Shown here: one piece after another, positions 25,632 to 33,519 of the stretch
How positions within the stretch are numbered: the stretch's first letter is position 1
How the letters are laid out: each line of letters begins with the position of its first letter
NCBI GenBank assembly: GCA_024695285.1
Contig: JAILIM010000041.1
Span: 1-62,482 of the forward strand
DNA length: 62,482 nucleotides
Source: Bacteroidales bacterium
Lineage (GTDB): Bacteria > Bacteroidota > Bacteroidia > Bacteroidales > UBA932
Direction: 5' to 3'
Program-made: the position numbers and the translations under genes
The notes under the pieces: generated by a model
What the model was told of the DNA's origin: nothing
The model's input: the letters and a program-made list of their open reading frames with translations, nothing else
Database searches by the model: none

Positions 25632-26239
25632 ATAATATAAGACGACAAAGTGGCCGCAAGCGCACAAATCAAAGGGACTAAAACGCTCACTTTATCGGTA
25701 ATATCTTTCCTGATGTCCCGCAACGCATTGGTAAGGTGGTTTTCAACCGTTCGTTTGCTGATGCCGAACATCCTGGCTATCTCATTGTTGGGGACGCCTT
25801 TATAGCGGCTGAGCCTGAAAATGTGCTGCCTCTGCCGTGGCATTTTGGAGAGGGCACTTTCGATCCTTTCATTCAACTCACTGGCGTTCATGTCTTCATT
25901 CACCAGGTCTGCAAAATCCTCCGAGGAATACTTCAGCCTATCCAGGTAGCGGTGCTTGACGGATTCTGAGTCGAAATGGTCGAGGACTGCGTTCCGCAGC
26001 ATCGAAAAAAGGTACGAGCTGAAGGAGCTGACCTTGGAGATGGTGTTCCTCTTGAGATAGACCTTAATGAATGTGTCCTGGACGATGTCCTTGGCTGTCT
26101 CCTCATCTTTCACGAGAGCATACACGAAGTTGTAGCTTTTGCCGACATACGCATTGTATATCAGCGCAAAAGCTTTCTCGTCGCCCCTTTTCAGAGCGGC
26201 CAGCAACTGCTCTTCCTGAAATGATTTCGGAGATGACAT
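25628..26239 (-). CDS. FecI-like ECF RNA polymerase sigma factor
   Basis: 203 residues with sigma region 2 (ALIYNAYVGKSYNFVYALVKDEETAKDIVQD) and region 4 (MPRQRQHIFRLSRYKG.. NEIARMFGISKRTVENHLTNALR). A short hydrophobic tail (VLVPLICALAATLSSYII) is present. It forms an overlapping pair with fecR, and its ATG lies one base after the murA stop, so it is probably transcribed at least in part from murA. It likely activates the susC locus. Confidence 0.93.
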   Translation of the reverse strand: MSSPKSFQEEQLLAALKRGDEKAFALIYNAYVGKSYNFVYALVKDEETAKDIVQDTFIKVYLKRNTISKVSSFSSYLFSMLRNAVLDHFDSESVKHRYLDRLKYSSEDFADLVNEDMNASELNERIESALSKMPRQRQHIFRLSRYKGVPNNEIARMFGISKRTVENHLTNALRDIRKDITDKVSVLVPLICALAATLSSYII

Positions 26240-26240
26240 C

Positions 26241-27548
26241 TTATTGTCTGGTTATGTGGGCGCCGAGGGCATTGAGGCGGGTGTCGATGTCTTCGTAGCC
26301 GCGGTCGATCTGGTCGATATTGTCGATGATGGACGTGCCCTTGGCGGACATGGCGGCGAGGAGCATGGCGATGCCGGCGCGGATGTCGGGGGAGGTCATG
26401 CGGCCGCCGCGAAGCTGGACGCGGTGGTCGTGGCCGATCACGACGGCGCGGTGGGGGTCGCACAGGATGATCTGCGCGCCCATGTCGATCAGCTTGTCCA
26501 CGAAGAACAGGCGGCTTTCGAACATTTTCTGGTGGATCAGCACCGAACCGCGGCATTGCACGGCCGTCACCAGCATAACCGACAGCAGGTCGGGAGTCAG
26601 ACCGGGCCACGGCGCATCGGCGAGAGTCATAATGGAGCCATCGATGAAGGACTCTATCACGTAGCTCTCCTGCGCCGGGACGTAGATGTCGTCGCCACGC
26701 TGCTCGAGCCGTATGCCGAGGCGGCGGAAGCACTCGGGAATGATGCCGAGCTCGCCGTAGTGTACGTTCGTGATGGTTAGTTCGCTCTGGTTGATAGCGG
26801 CCATACCGATGAAGGAGCCCACCTCGATCATGTCAGGTAGGACGGTGTGCGAGGCCCCGTGGAGCGAAGGCACGCCGGTGACGGTCAGCAGGTTGGATCC
26901 GATGCCGTCGATCTTCGCGCCCATCGCCACAAGGAGCTTGCAGAGCTGCTGCACGTAGGGCTCGCAGGCGGCGTTGTAGATGGTAGTCGTGCCCTCGGCA
27001 AGCGTAGCGGCCATCACGATATTGGCCGTGCCGGTCACGGAGGCCTCGTCCAGCAGCATGTAGCTGCCCTGAAGAGGGCCCTCGGAGCTGAGCTTGTAGG
27101 CGTGCCTGGAGGTATCGTAGGAGCAGTCGGCGCCGAGCTTGATAAAGCCGTCGATGTGGGTATCCACCCTGCGGCGGCCTATCTTGTCGCCGCCCGGCTT
27201 CGGGAAGTACGCCAGGCCGAAGCGGGCCAGCAGCGGACCCACCACCATCACGGAGCCGCGCAGGCGGGCGCACTTCTCCACGAACTCCGCGCTAGCCACG
27301 TAGAACTCATTGATATGGGAAGCACAGAAGGTATATTCACCCTTCCCGCGCCGCGTCACCTTCACCCCCATCCCTTCCAGAAGGGAGATGAGGTTCCTGA
27401 TGTCCAGGATGTCGGGGATATTGGAAATGGTCACCTCCTCCGAGGTCAGCAGCACGGCGCTGATCACCTCGAGAGCCTCGTTCTTCGCCCCCTGCGGAGC
27501 GATGCTGCCACTCAGCCTGTGGCCGCCTTCTACGATAAATGAACTCAT
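26241..27548 (-). CDS. murA: UDP-N-acetylglucosamine 1-carboxyvinyltransferase (Asp-type active site)
   Basis: 435 residues, full-length MurA: EPSP-synthase-fold with IAPQGAKNEALEVISA at the N terminus (Lys22/Asn23 equivalents) and RGYEDIDTRLNALGA at the C terminus. It adds enolpyruvate to UDP-GlcNAc in the first committed step of peptidoglycan synthesis. The loop that carries Cys115 in E. coli reads FPKPGGDKIGRRRVDTH, so the Cys is replaced by Asp121. Such MurA enzymes (for example mycobacterial, chlamydial) resist fosfomycin. It is directly followed by fecI. Confidence 0.95.
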   Translation of the reverse strand: MSSFIVEGGHRLSGSIAPQGAKNEALEVISAVLLTSEEVTISNIPDILDIRNLISLLEGMGVKVTRRGKGEYTFCASHINEFYVASAEFVEKCARLRGSVMVVGPLLARFGLAYFPKPGGDKIGRRRVDTHIDGFIKLGADCSYDTSRHAYKLSSEGPLQGSYMLLDEASVTGTANIVMAATLAEGTTTIYNAACEPYVQQLCKLLVAMGAKIDGIGSNLLTVTGVPSLHGASHTVLPDMIEVGSFIGMAAINQSELTITNVHYGELGIIPECFRRLGIRLEQRGDDIYVPAQESYVIESFIDGSIMTLADAPWPGLTPDLLSVMLVTAVQCRGSVLIHQKMFESRLFFVDKLIDMGAQIILCDPHRAVVIGHDHRVQLRGGRMTSPDIRAGIAMLLAAMSAKGTSIIDNIDQIDRGYEDIDTRLNALGAHITRQ

Positions 27549-27592
27549 ATTTCCGTAAAAATAGAAATTATTTGCCTAATATCCAATCCCGA

Positions 27593-27684
27593 CGTCGTCC
27601 AAGGTACCGAGTTAAGCACCTTGGACGACGTTTTCAGGCCTTTTTGCTGTTCGAGGTGCAAAAATAAGCACCTTGGACGACAGT
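27593..27684. repeat. 92-bp REP/BIME-like repeat, left copy
   Basis: Identical over 92 bp to 28691-28782. It contains hairpin 1 (CGTCGTCCAAGGT at 27593-27605 with ACCTTGGACGACG at 27618-27630), hairpin 2 (AGGTGC 27654-27659 with GCACCT 27668-27673), and a third half-site ACCTTGGACGAC. The pair flanks a RAYT transposase, the arrangement expected for REP elements and their cognate enzyme. Confidence 0.85.
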
Positions 27685-27711
27685 AATGAATCTGAACGCC
27701 CGGTCCAAACA

Positions 27712-27743
27712 TTTGGAATTGTTTCCAAATAAGTTTATGTTTG
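27712..27743 (+). promoter_or_regulatory. Promoter of the RAYT gene
   Basis: TTTG at 27712-27715, 20-nt spacer, TATGTTTG at 27736-27743. The start site should be near 27750, which excludes the TTG at 27741 as start codon and supports the ATG at 27759. Confidence 0.7.
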
Positions 27744-27758
27744 CAAAAAACTTATACT

Positions 27759-28613
27759 ATGAGAATATTTCTTGTCACTACTGACCATTTTACCGATCAT
27801 CTCTGGTTCAAGGACGATGAAGACTTCAAGGCAGGCATGAACTATGTCGCTGTAGTTTCCTTAATCACCGGTATTAAAGTGTTGGCATTCATTCTGATGT
27901 CTAATCACGTCCATTTCGTTCTGTGCTGTTCCGAATCAGAAGCCAAGCATTTCATAGATACCTATAAAAGGCTTTATGGCGGGTACTTTGCCCGCAAGTA
28001 CATAGTAAAAGATTACTTCCGAAAGGTGGGAGTGGACATTCGCGATGTAACGGACGGGGATGAATCCGCCGAAAGGGCCATCGCTTATGTGCATATGAAT
28101 GCAGTGGCTGCAAACATCTGTGCATCACCATTCTTTTATCCCTGGGGGACAGGGGCCTGCTTTTTCAATGAGAATCCTCAGGTCGGCCGCCCGATTGGGG
28201 AGTTATCCAGAAGAGCTCAAATTAAGATGACAAGAAGCAATGTCAAGTTTCCGTCTTCTATCCGATTCAGTAGCTCAGGCTATATACTGCCTGAATCCTT
28301 TGTCAACGTCAAGGGAGTGGAGCATTTGTTCAAGACGCCAAAGAGATATAGATTTTTTCTGCGCAATTCATCAAAAGCCAAGAGAGTCCTGGAGAATGAC
28401 GCATTTCCTTCATTCCGGGACCAAAGTATATTGGCGTCCTCTATTGACTTATGCCAGTCATTGTTCAAAGCCGACGGACCGGACAAGCTGACATGGGAAC
28501 AGAAGGCAGAACTTCTGAAGCAGCTCCGCTTCCGCTTCAACGCCGATGTCAACCAATTATGCCGTGTCATCGGAATCCCCTATAATGAAGCCGCCACCAT
28601 GCTTAATTTCTAA
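27759..28613 (+). CDS. REP-associated tyrosine transposase (RAYT-1)
   Basis: 284 residues of the Y1/IS200-like HUH family. The HUH metal site is in MSNHVHFVLC and the catalytic Tyr in AIAYVHMNAVAA. A C-terminal extension (LTWEQKAELLKQLRFRF..NQLCRVIG) resembles a helix-turn-helix and is shared with the second RAYT at 44667. RAYTs cut single-stranded DNA at cognate REP hairpins; here identical 92-bp repeats lie 75 nt upstream of the gene's 5' end and 78 nt after its stop. It appears intact. Confidence 0.88.
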   Translation: MRIFLVTTDHFTDHLWFKDDEDFKAGMNYVAVVSLITGIKVLAFILMSNHVHFVLCCSESEAKHFIDTYKRLYGGYFARKYIVKDYFRKVGVDIRDVTDGDESAERAIAYVHMNAVAANICASPFFYPWGTGACFFNENPQVGRPIGELSRRAQIKMTRSNVKFPSSIRFSSSGYILPESFVNVKGVEHLFKTPKRYRFFLRNSSKAKRVLENDAFPSFRDQSILASSIDLCQSLFKADGPDKLTWEQKAELLKQLRFRFNADVNQLCRVIGIPYNEAATMLNF

Positions 28614-28690
28614 AGTCCGGTGTTTCAGAGACTCCACCTGGCATAGTAAGATATGTCGGCCTTCTTAATTGGGGAAGGTTTACATTAAAG

Positions 28691-28782
28691 CGTCGTCCAA
28701 GGTACCGAGTTAAGCACCTTGGACGACGTTTTCAGGCCTTTTTGCTGTTCGAGGTGCAAAAATAAGCACCTTGGACGACAGT
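28691..28782. repeat. 92-bp REP/BIME-like repeat, right copy
   Basis: Exact copy of 27593-27684 in the same orientation. It ends 28 nt before the dapA stop codon on the other strand. Confidence 0.85.
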
Positions 28783-28810
28783 GGGCGGGATTTACAGTAG
28801 AAGGCGGGGC

Positions 28811-29692
28811 TTACTTCAGGGCGGCGAGGACGTCGCGGAGGAGTGAGCGGGTGGATTCTACGGCGGGGACGAGGGGGAGGCGCATCGTATCGCTGCAGAG
28901 GCCGAGCAGCGAAAGCGCTGCCTTCGCGGGGATGGGATTCGGCTCCACGAAGCATGCCTTCCAGAGGGGCTTCAGGGCCCCGTCCAGGGCTTCAGCCTCT
29001 TCCCAGCGGCCGTCCATGGCGGCGCGCGTCATAGCCGACACCTTGTCCGGCAACAAGTTGGAAGCCACGGAGATAACACCCTTGGCGCCGAGCTTCATCA
29101 TACTGAGCGTCAGGTCATCGTCGCCGCTGAGCACCATGAAATCGGAGGGCGCGCCCTCGATTATGGCCCGGGCCTGCTCGATCTTGCCGGAAGCCTCTTT
29201 GATGCCGATGATTCCAGGCACCTCGCGGGCGAGGCGTATGCAGGTCTCCGGCAGCATGTTGGCACCGGTGCGGCCAGGAACGTTATACACGATTATCGGC
29301 TTGGTGCTGGCCTCGGCAATGGCCTTGAAATACCTGAACTGGCCCTCCTGGTTCGGCTTGTTGTAGAACGGAACCACAACCAGCCAGGCATCGACGGCGG
29401 CGCCGTCGAGCATGCTCATGTTGCTGAGCGTGCCGGGCACGCTGTTGCTTCCGCAACCCACCAGCAGCGGCCTGCCGCCGGCGTTGTCGTGGGCAATCTC
29501 AAGGAGGGAAACCCTTTCCACGGCGTCCAGGGTGGGAGTCTCGCTGGTAGTCGCCAGCGGCACGAGGAAGTCGGCGCCGCCTTCTATCTGGCGGGCGACC
29601 AGGGCGGCATAGGCCTCGTAATCGACCTCGCCGTCTTCAAGGAACGGGGTCACAAGGGCCGTTCCGCAACCTTTCAATTCAGGAATCTTCAT
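28811..29692 (-). CDS. dapA: 4-hydroxy-tetrahydrodipicolinate synthase
   Basis: 293 residues, TIM-barrel DapA: GCGTALVTPF at the N terminus, the catalytic Tyr in IIVYNVPGRTGANM and the Schiff-base Lys in GIIGIKEASG. It condenses pyruvate with aspartate semialdehyde, the first step of the lysine/diaminopimelate branch. Its ATG overlaps the dapB stop by 4 nt and it is last in the thrA-dapB-dapA operon. Confidence 0.97.
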   Translation of the reverse strand: MKIPELKGCGTALVTPFLEDGEVDYEAYAALVARQIEGGADFLVPLATTSETPTLDAVERVSLLEIAHDNAGGRPLLVGCGSNSVPGTLSNMSMLDGAAVDAWLVVVPFYNKPNQEGQFRYFKAIAEASTKPIIVYNVPGRTGANMLPETCIRLAREVPGIIGIKEASGKIEQARAIIEGAPSDFMVLSGDDDLTLSMMKLGAKGVISVASNLLPDKVSAMTRAAMDGRWEEAEALDGALKPLWKACFVEPNPIPAKAALSLLGLCSDTMRLPLVPAVESTRSLLRDVLAALK

Positions 29693-30354
29693 CTGAGCAG
29701 CAGTTCTTTGAAAGCGTGGACCCCCGTCAGGCCTTCGGTCATCGTGGCGGCGACCACGGCCCCTTCGGCAAAGCCGGCGCGGGAAAACGCTTCGTGGGAT
29801 ATCTTGATCTTGTCAACTTCGGATTTGAGCTTGACCACGTGGGTGCCGGGCACCTCGCCCTCGCGGATGGAGGTGATGTCGGGCTTGACGCCAAGGTGGT
29901 CCTGGACTATGCGGGCAAGGGATTTGGCCGTGCCGGAAGGGGCGTCCAGCTTGTGGATATGGTGCGTCTCCTCGATGTGGGGCACATAGCCATAGCCTTT
30001 CAGGACATCGCAGACCTTCTCCAGGGCCGCATAGACGGCATTCACGCCAATGGAAAAATTGGCCGAATAGATCATGGGCGTCCCGGCGGCGTAGAATGCT
30101 GCCACGACGTCGCCCATAATGTCCTCCCAGCCGGTCGTGCCCACCACGGCGGCCTTGAAATGCTCCGCTATCCACTTGTAGTTTGCCCTGAAGGCGGCGG
30201 GGGTCGTGAAATCTATGCACACGCACTCCTTCGCCACGGCAGGGTCGGTAGCGCAGACGTCCTCGGTCGCTTCGACGAGCTCGATGCCGCGGTGCAGCAG
30301 GACGCCTTCGATCATGTGGCCCATACGGCCGTATCCACTGATAATTACTTTCAT
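29689..30354 (-). CDS. dapB: 4-hydroxy-tetrahydrodipicolinate reductase
   Basis: 221 residues. N-terminal nucleotide-binding motif MKVIISGYGRMGHMIE, C-terminal substrate domain with IEETHHIHKLDAPSGTA, the DapB signature. It reduces the DapA product with NAD(P)H. It is shorter than E. coli DapB (273) but typical of the short Bacteroidetes form. It overlaps thrA and dapA by 4 nt each. Confidence 0.96.
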   Translation of the reverse strand: MKVIISGYGRMGHMIEGVLLHRGIELVEATEDVCATDPAVAKECVCIDFTTPAAFRANYKWIAEHFKAAVVGTTGWEDIMGDVVAAFYAAGTPMIYSANFSIGVNAVYAALEKVCDVLKGYGYVPHIEETHHIHKLDAPSGTAKSLARIVQDHLGVKPDITSIREGEVPGTHVVKLKSEVDKIKISHEAFSRAGFAEGAVVAATMTEGLTGVHAFKELLLR

Positions 30355-32432
30355 TGCAGTATGTTTCTTATTATGCCGCTGGCTGCCAGGCGGGCGCCCT
30401 CACCGGAGCCCTTGATGACCAGCGGGTAGCTTTCGGACCTGTGGATCACGGTCACGTTCTCGGTGCCGGCGATCCAGTAGAACGGGTTGTCGATGCCCAC
30501 GAGGCGCATGCGGATGTCGGCCTTGAAACTGCCGTCCGGGAGCCGCCGGAGCGTGGCAACGAAGCGCTGTCGCACGCCCTCGGCGTCCAGCTCGTCCTCG
30601 CGCCGGACGAAGTAGGGCTCGTCCTCCTTGAGCATCTGGTAGAAATCCTCAAGGCTGCCTTTGAAATACTTGGCTGCCAGCATAGGCACGATCTCGACGT
30701 CCTTGTCTTCCAGCGGCACCCCTGCCTCACGGGCGAGGATGAGCAGCTTGCGGAGGGCGTCTCGGCCGGCAAGGTCGGTGCGGGGATCCTGCTCCGTCAG
30801 ACCCGTTTCCTGTGCCTTGCGGAGGAGGTTGGAGAAGGTCTCGCCGCGCGTGCCGTCGTAGCTCGTGATGATGTGGTTCAGGGTGCAGGAAACCACGGCC
30901 TCGATCATGGTCACTTCGTCGCCGCACCCCGCCCCGTCCGATATGGACTGCAGGATTGGCAGCGCGTTACCGACGGTCGTGTCGTAGCGGAAGAAGCACC
31001 CGTTCTCGGCAGCGGCGGCCTTTATGGCGGCGTAGTCGACGTACGGAATCGCAAGCGAGCGGCGGTTGGAGGTCACTATGTTGATGCCGGCGTTGAGCAG
31101 CGGCACGAACTTGCGCCAGATGTCCTTGCTGTCGGTGCAGTCCACGAACACCGAGCGGCTGCGGGCCGTCGCCAGCACCTTGTCGATATACGTGTGGTCG
31201 CTCGAAACGCCCATCAGGCGGATCTGCTTGCCGGCGGAAGGGAAACGGCCGTCACACGATTCGATGATGGACTGCAGCGCCTTCCCTACGGCACCCGCGC
31301 CGGCCACGTAAACCTCTATCACAGAGAGGCTCCGCTCCTCGAAGAACTCACGGTGGATTGCAGCCACGGCGCTCCGGGCCACGCGGGCACGCACGGTCAC
31401 GAAGAAGTTGCGCCCCTGCGCCGCCACGTTGTACATAGGCTTGATGCCGGCCTCGCGCAGGGCATTGCCGATACGCCGTATGGCGGCCTCCTCACTGACG
31501 GGACCTTCCCCGGTCAGGCAAAGACGGGTGGTCCCGGCCACGAAGTCGTCTATCGAAGAGACGCCCTTCCATTCAGGCACGCCGGACCCCTCGCCGCTGA
31601 TCACGGTGCCGGGATGCGACGGGTCGAAGGTGTTGCGTATGTTGATGGCGATACCCTTTTCCTGCGCCGGAGCCACGGCGGGCGCATACAGCACCTTGGC
31701 GCCGTTGCGGGCCATCTCGAAGGCGGCATCATAGCTGATGGCCGGGATGCTGCGGGCGGAAGGCACCACCTTGGGATTGGCGGTCATTATACCGGGCACG
31801 TCGGTCCATATCTGCAGGTCGTCGGCGTCCAGGGCGGCGGCGAAGAGCGAAGCGCTGTAGTCGGAGCCGCCGCGGCCGAGGGTGGTCACGGACCCTTTCG
31901 TGTCCCTTGCAATGAAGCCGGGAGCCACGAACACCTGCACGTCCGGAGCCGCTTCGACGGCCTCACGTATGGCGGCGTAGGTCTTTGCCGTGTCCACCGG
32001 ACCGCCTTCGGCACCGATGCCGGGAGCCGTGGTCACGAGATTGCGGGAATCCAGCCACAGGGTTTTCACCCCCTCACAGGCGAGCTTCTGCGCTATGATG
32101 CGGGTGGACAGCACCTCGCCGAAGGACTCGATGACGGGAGGGATGCAGCGTATGTCCGAGAACACGCTGCGGCACTCGGCAATGGCATCGCCCCGCTCCT
32201 TGCCGGTGAAGAGCCGGTTGATTATGCAGATATGCCTCGATTCGAGGCTTTCAATCAGATGTTCCGGGTCCTCAGCTTTTCCAATCTGTATCAGGGCATC
32301 GGTGCAGCCGCTGATAGCGGAGCAGACGAGGACCACTTTATCCCGGGAGGAGGCCTCTTCGACAATGTCCAGCACCCTGGACATTGCAGTGGCGCTGGCC
32401 ACCGACGAGCCTCCGAATTTCAGTACAATCAT
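30351..32432 (-). CDS. thrA: Bifunctional aspartokinase / homoserine dehydrogenase, short form
   Basis: 693 residues from ATG 32432 (MIVLKFGGSSVA). Aspartokinase domain about 1-290 (VTTLGRGGSDYSA), one ACT-like segment about 300-370 (RLCLTGEGPVS ... NVAAQGRNFFVTVRA), then homoserine dehydrogenase (VAGAGAVGKAL, NAGINIVTSNRRS, YDTTVGNALPILQS, DLAGRDALRKLLILAREAG). It catalyses the first and third steps of the aspartate pathway. Enzymes of this type are usually about 810-820 residues with two ACT domains; the stretch aligning with the first ACT of E. coli ThrA is missing, which may alter feedback control. It heads the operon with dapB and dapA. Confidence 0.93.
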   Translation of the reverse strand: MIVLKFGGSSVASATAMSRVLDIVEEASSRDKVVLVCSAISGCTDALIQIGKAEDPEHLIESLESRHICIINRLFTGKERGDAIAECRSVFSDIRCIPPVIESFGEVLSTRIIAQKLACEGVKTLWLDSRNLVTTAPGIGAEGGPVDTAKTYAAIREAVEAAPDVQVFVAPGFIARDTKGSVTTLGRGGSDYSASLFAAALDADDLQIWTDVPGIMTANPKVVPSARSIPAISYDAAFEMARNGAKVLYAPAVAPAQEKGIAINIRNTFDPSHPGTVISGEGSGVPEWKGVSSIDDFVAGTTRLCLTGEGPVSEEAAIRRIGNALREAGIKPMYNVAAQGRNFFVTVRARVARSAVAAIHREFFEERSLSVIEVYVAGAGAVGKALQSIIESCDGRFPSAGKQIRLMGVSSDHTYIDKVLATARSRSVFVDCTDSKDIWRKFVPLLNAGINIVTSNRRSLAIPYVDYAAIKAAAAENGCFFRYDTTVGNALPILQSISDGAGCGDEVTMIEAVVSCTLNHIITSYDGTRGETFSNLLRKAQETGLTEQDPRTDLAGRDALRKLLILAREAGVPLEDKDVEIVPMLAAKYFKGSLEDFYQMLKEDEPYFVRREDELDAEGVRQRFVATLRRLPDGSFKADIRMRLVGIDNPFYWIAGTENVTVIHRSESYPLVIKGSGEGARLAASGIIRNILQ

Positions 32433-32450
32433 ATATCTTTTACGACTGAA

Positions 32451-32477
32451 CAAATATAGCAATTTTTGTTATCTTTG
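32451..32477. promoter_or_regulatory. Back-to-back promoters for thrA (minus) and murB (plus)
   Basis: Minus strand: TATATTTG at 32458-32451, about 19 nt before the thrA ATG. Plus strand: TATCTTTG at 32470-32477, 7 nt before the murB ATG. The two -7 boxes are 11 bp apart, so the polymerase footprints must overlap. Neither has a good -33 TTTG. Confidence 0.55.
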
Positions 32478-32484
32478 CCATACT

Positions 32485-33486
32485 ATGCGTAAGGAATTGA
32501 ATTTCGATCTGACGCCGCACAATACCTTCAGGATGCGGGTCAAGTGTGCCTGCTTCATAGAATACGACAGCGAAGAAGAACTGATGGGGCTCGATTTCGA
32601 CGCCCTTCCGAAGCCCTTGAAACACATAGGAGGAGGCTCCAACCTGCTGTTCACCAGCGATTTTCCCGGCACGATACTCCACTCCAGTATAGACCGCGTC
32701 AAGTACGTGGACCTGGGCCTCGACGAGGTGCCGGTCATCGCCGGCTCCGGGGTGGTCTGGGACAAACTGGTCGAAGAGCTCTGCGGCCACGGACTCTGGG
32801 GCGCGGAGAACCTTTCCCTGATTCCCGGCGAGGTCGGGGCGGCCGCCGTCCAGAACATCGGAGCCTACGGAGTCGAGTTCAAGGACATAGTGACCGGCGT
32901 GGTCTGCTACGACCTCAAGGAAAGGGCCAAATGCAAGTTCACGACTGCAGAATGCGCCTACGGCTACCGTGAATCCATGTTCAAGGAGTATCCCGGCCGG
33001 TACATAATCACCAGCGTACTCCTGCGTCTCTCCCGCAAGCCCCGGCCGAGGCTTTCCTACAAGGGCCTCGAAGGAGTGGACGCCTCCTCCCCAGCCGCCG
33101 TTCGGGAAGCCGTGATCAAGATTCGCCGCACCAAGCTGCCCGACCCGGAAGAAATCGGCAGCGCCGGCTCCTTCTTCAAGAACCCCGTCATCAGCGCCGT
33201 GGAGTTCGCCAGGGTCATCGACGCCGCAAAGGGCGCCACGGTGCCGCACTTCCTGCTGGACGGCGGTTTCGTGAAGGTGCCCGCCGCCTGGCTCATAGAC
33301 CAGTGCGGCTTCAAGGGCGAGAAGGAAGGCGGCGCGCAGGTATATGAAAAGCAGCCGCTCGTAATCGTGAACGCCTCCGGAGAGGCCTCCCCGTCCGACG
33401 TGCTGGAGCTTGAGCGCCGCATCATCGCCACCGTCCACGAGCGCTTCGGCATAGAGCTGCATCCCGAAGTCGAACATATAATTTAA
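32485..33486 (+). CDS. murB: UDP-N-acetylenolpyruvoylglucosamine reductase
   Basis: 333 residues from ATG 32485. FAD-binding motif HIGGGSNLLF, then GAENLSLIPGEVGAAAVQNIGAYG with the signature of type I MurB, YRESMFKEYPGRYI (the Y-loop region), catalytic GSAGSFFKNPV (Ser) and a C-terminal Glu in HPEVEHI. It completes UDP-MurNAc synthesis after MurA. The open frame upstream of 32485 lies opposite thrA and is not coding. Confidence 0.96.
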   Translation: MRKELNFDLTPHNTFRMRVKCACFIEYDSEEELMGLDFDALPKPLKHIGGGSNLLFTSDFPGTILHSSIDRVKYVDLGLDEVPVIAGSGVVWDKLVEELCGHGLWGAENLSLIPGEVGAAAVQNIGAYGVEFKDIVTGVVCYDLKERAKCKFTTAECAYGYRESMFKEYPGRYIITSVLLRLSRKPRPRLSYKGLEGVDASSPAAVREAVIKIRRTKLPDPEEIGSAGSFFKNPVISAVEFARVIDAAKGATVPHFLLDGGFVKVPAAWLIDQCGFKGEKEGGAQVYEKQPLVIVNASGEASPSDVLELERRIIATVHERFGIELHPEVEHII

Positions 33487-33504
33487 TATTCCACGGGAAA
33501 GTGG

Positions 33505-33512
33505 TATATTTG
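33505..33512 (+). promoter_or_regulatory. -7 promoter element before dacA
   Basis: TATATTTG ends 7 nt before the dacA ATG (33520), so the transcript would have almost no leader. A small hairpin (CCAC/GTGG, 33491-33504) precedes it. Confidence 0.45.
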
Positions 33513-33519
33513 CAGACTT

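Noticed and set aside
30354..32459. 701-codon open frame on the plus strand
   Set aside because: Antisense to thrA throughout; the thrA product has clear kinase and dehydrogenase motifs.
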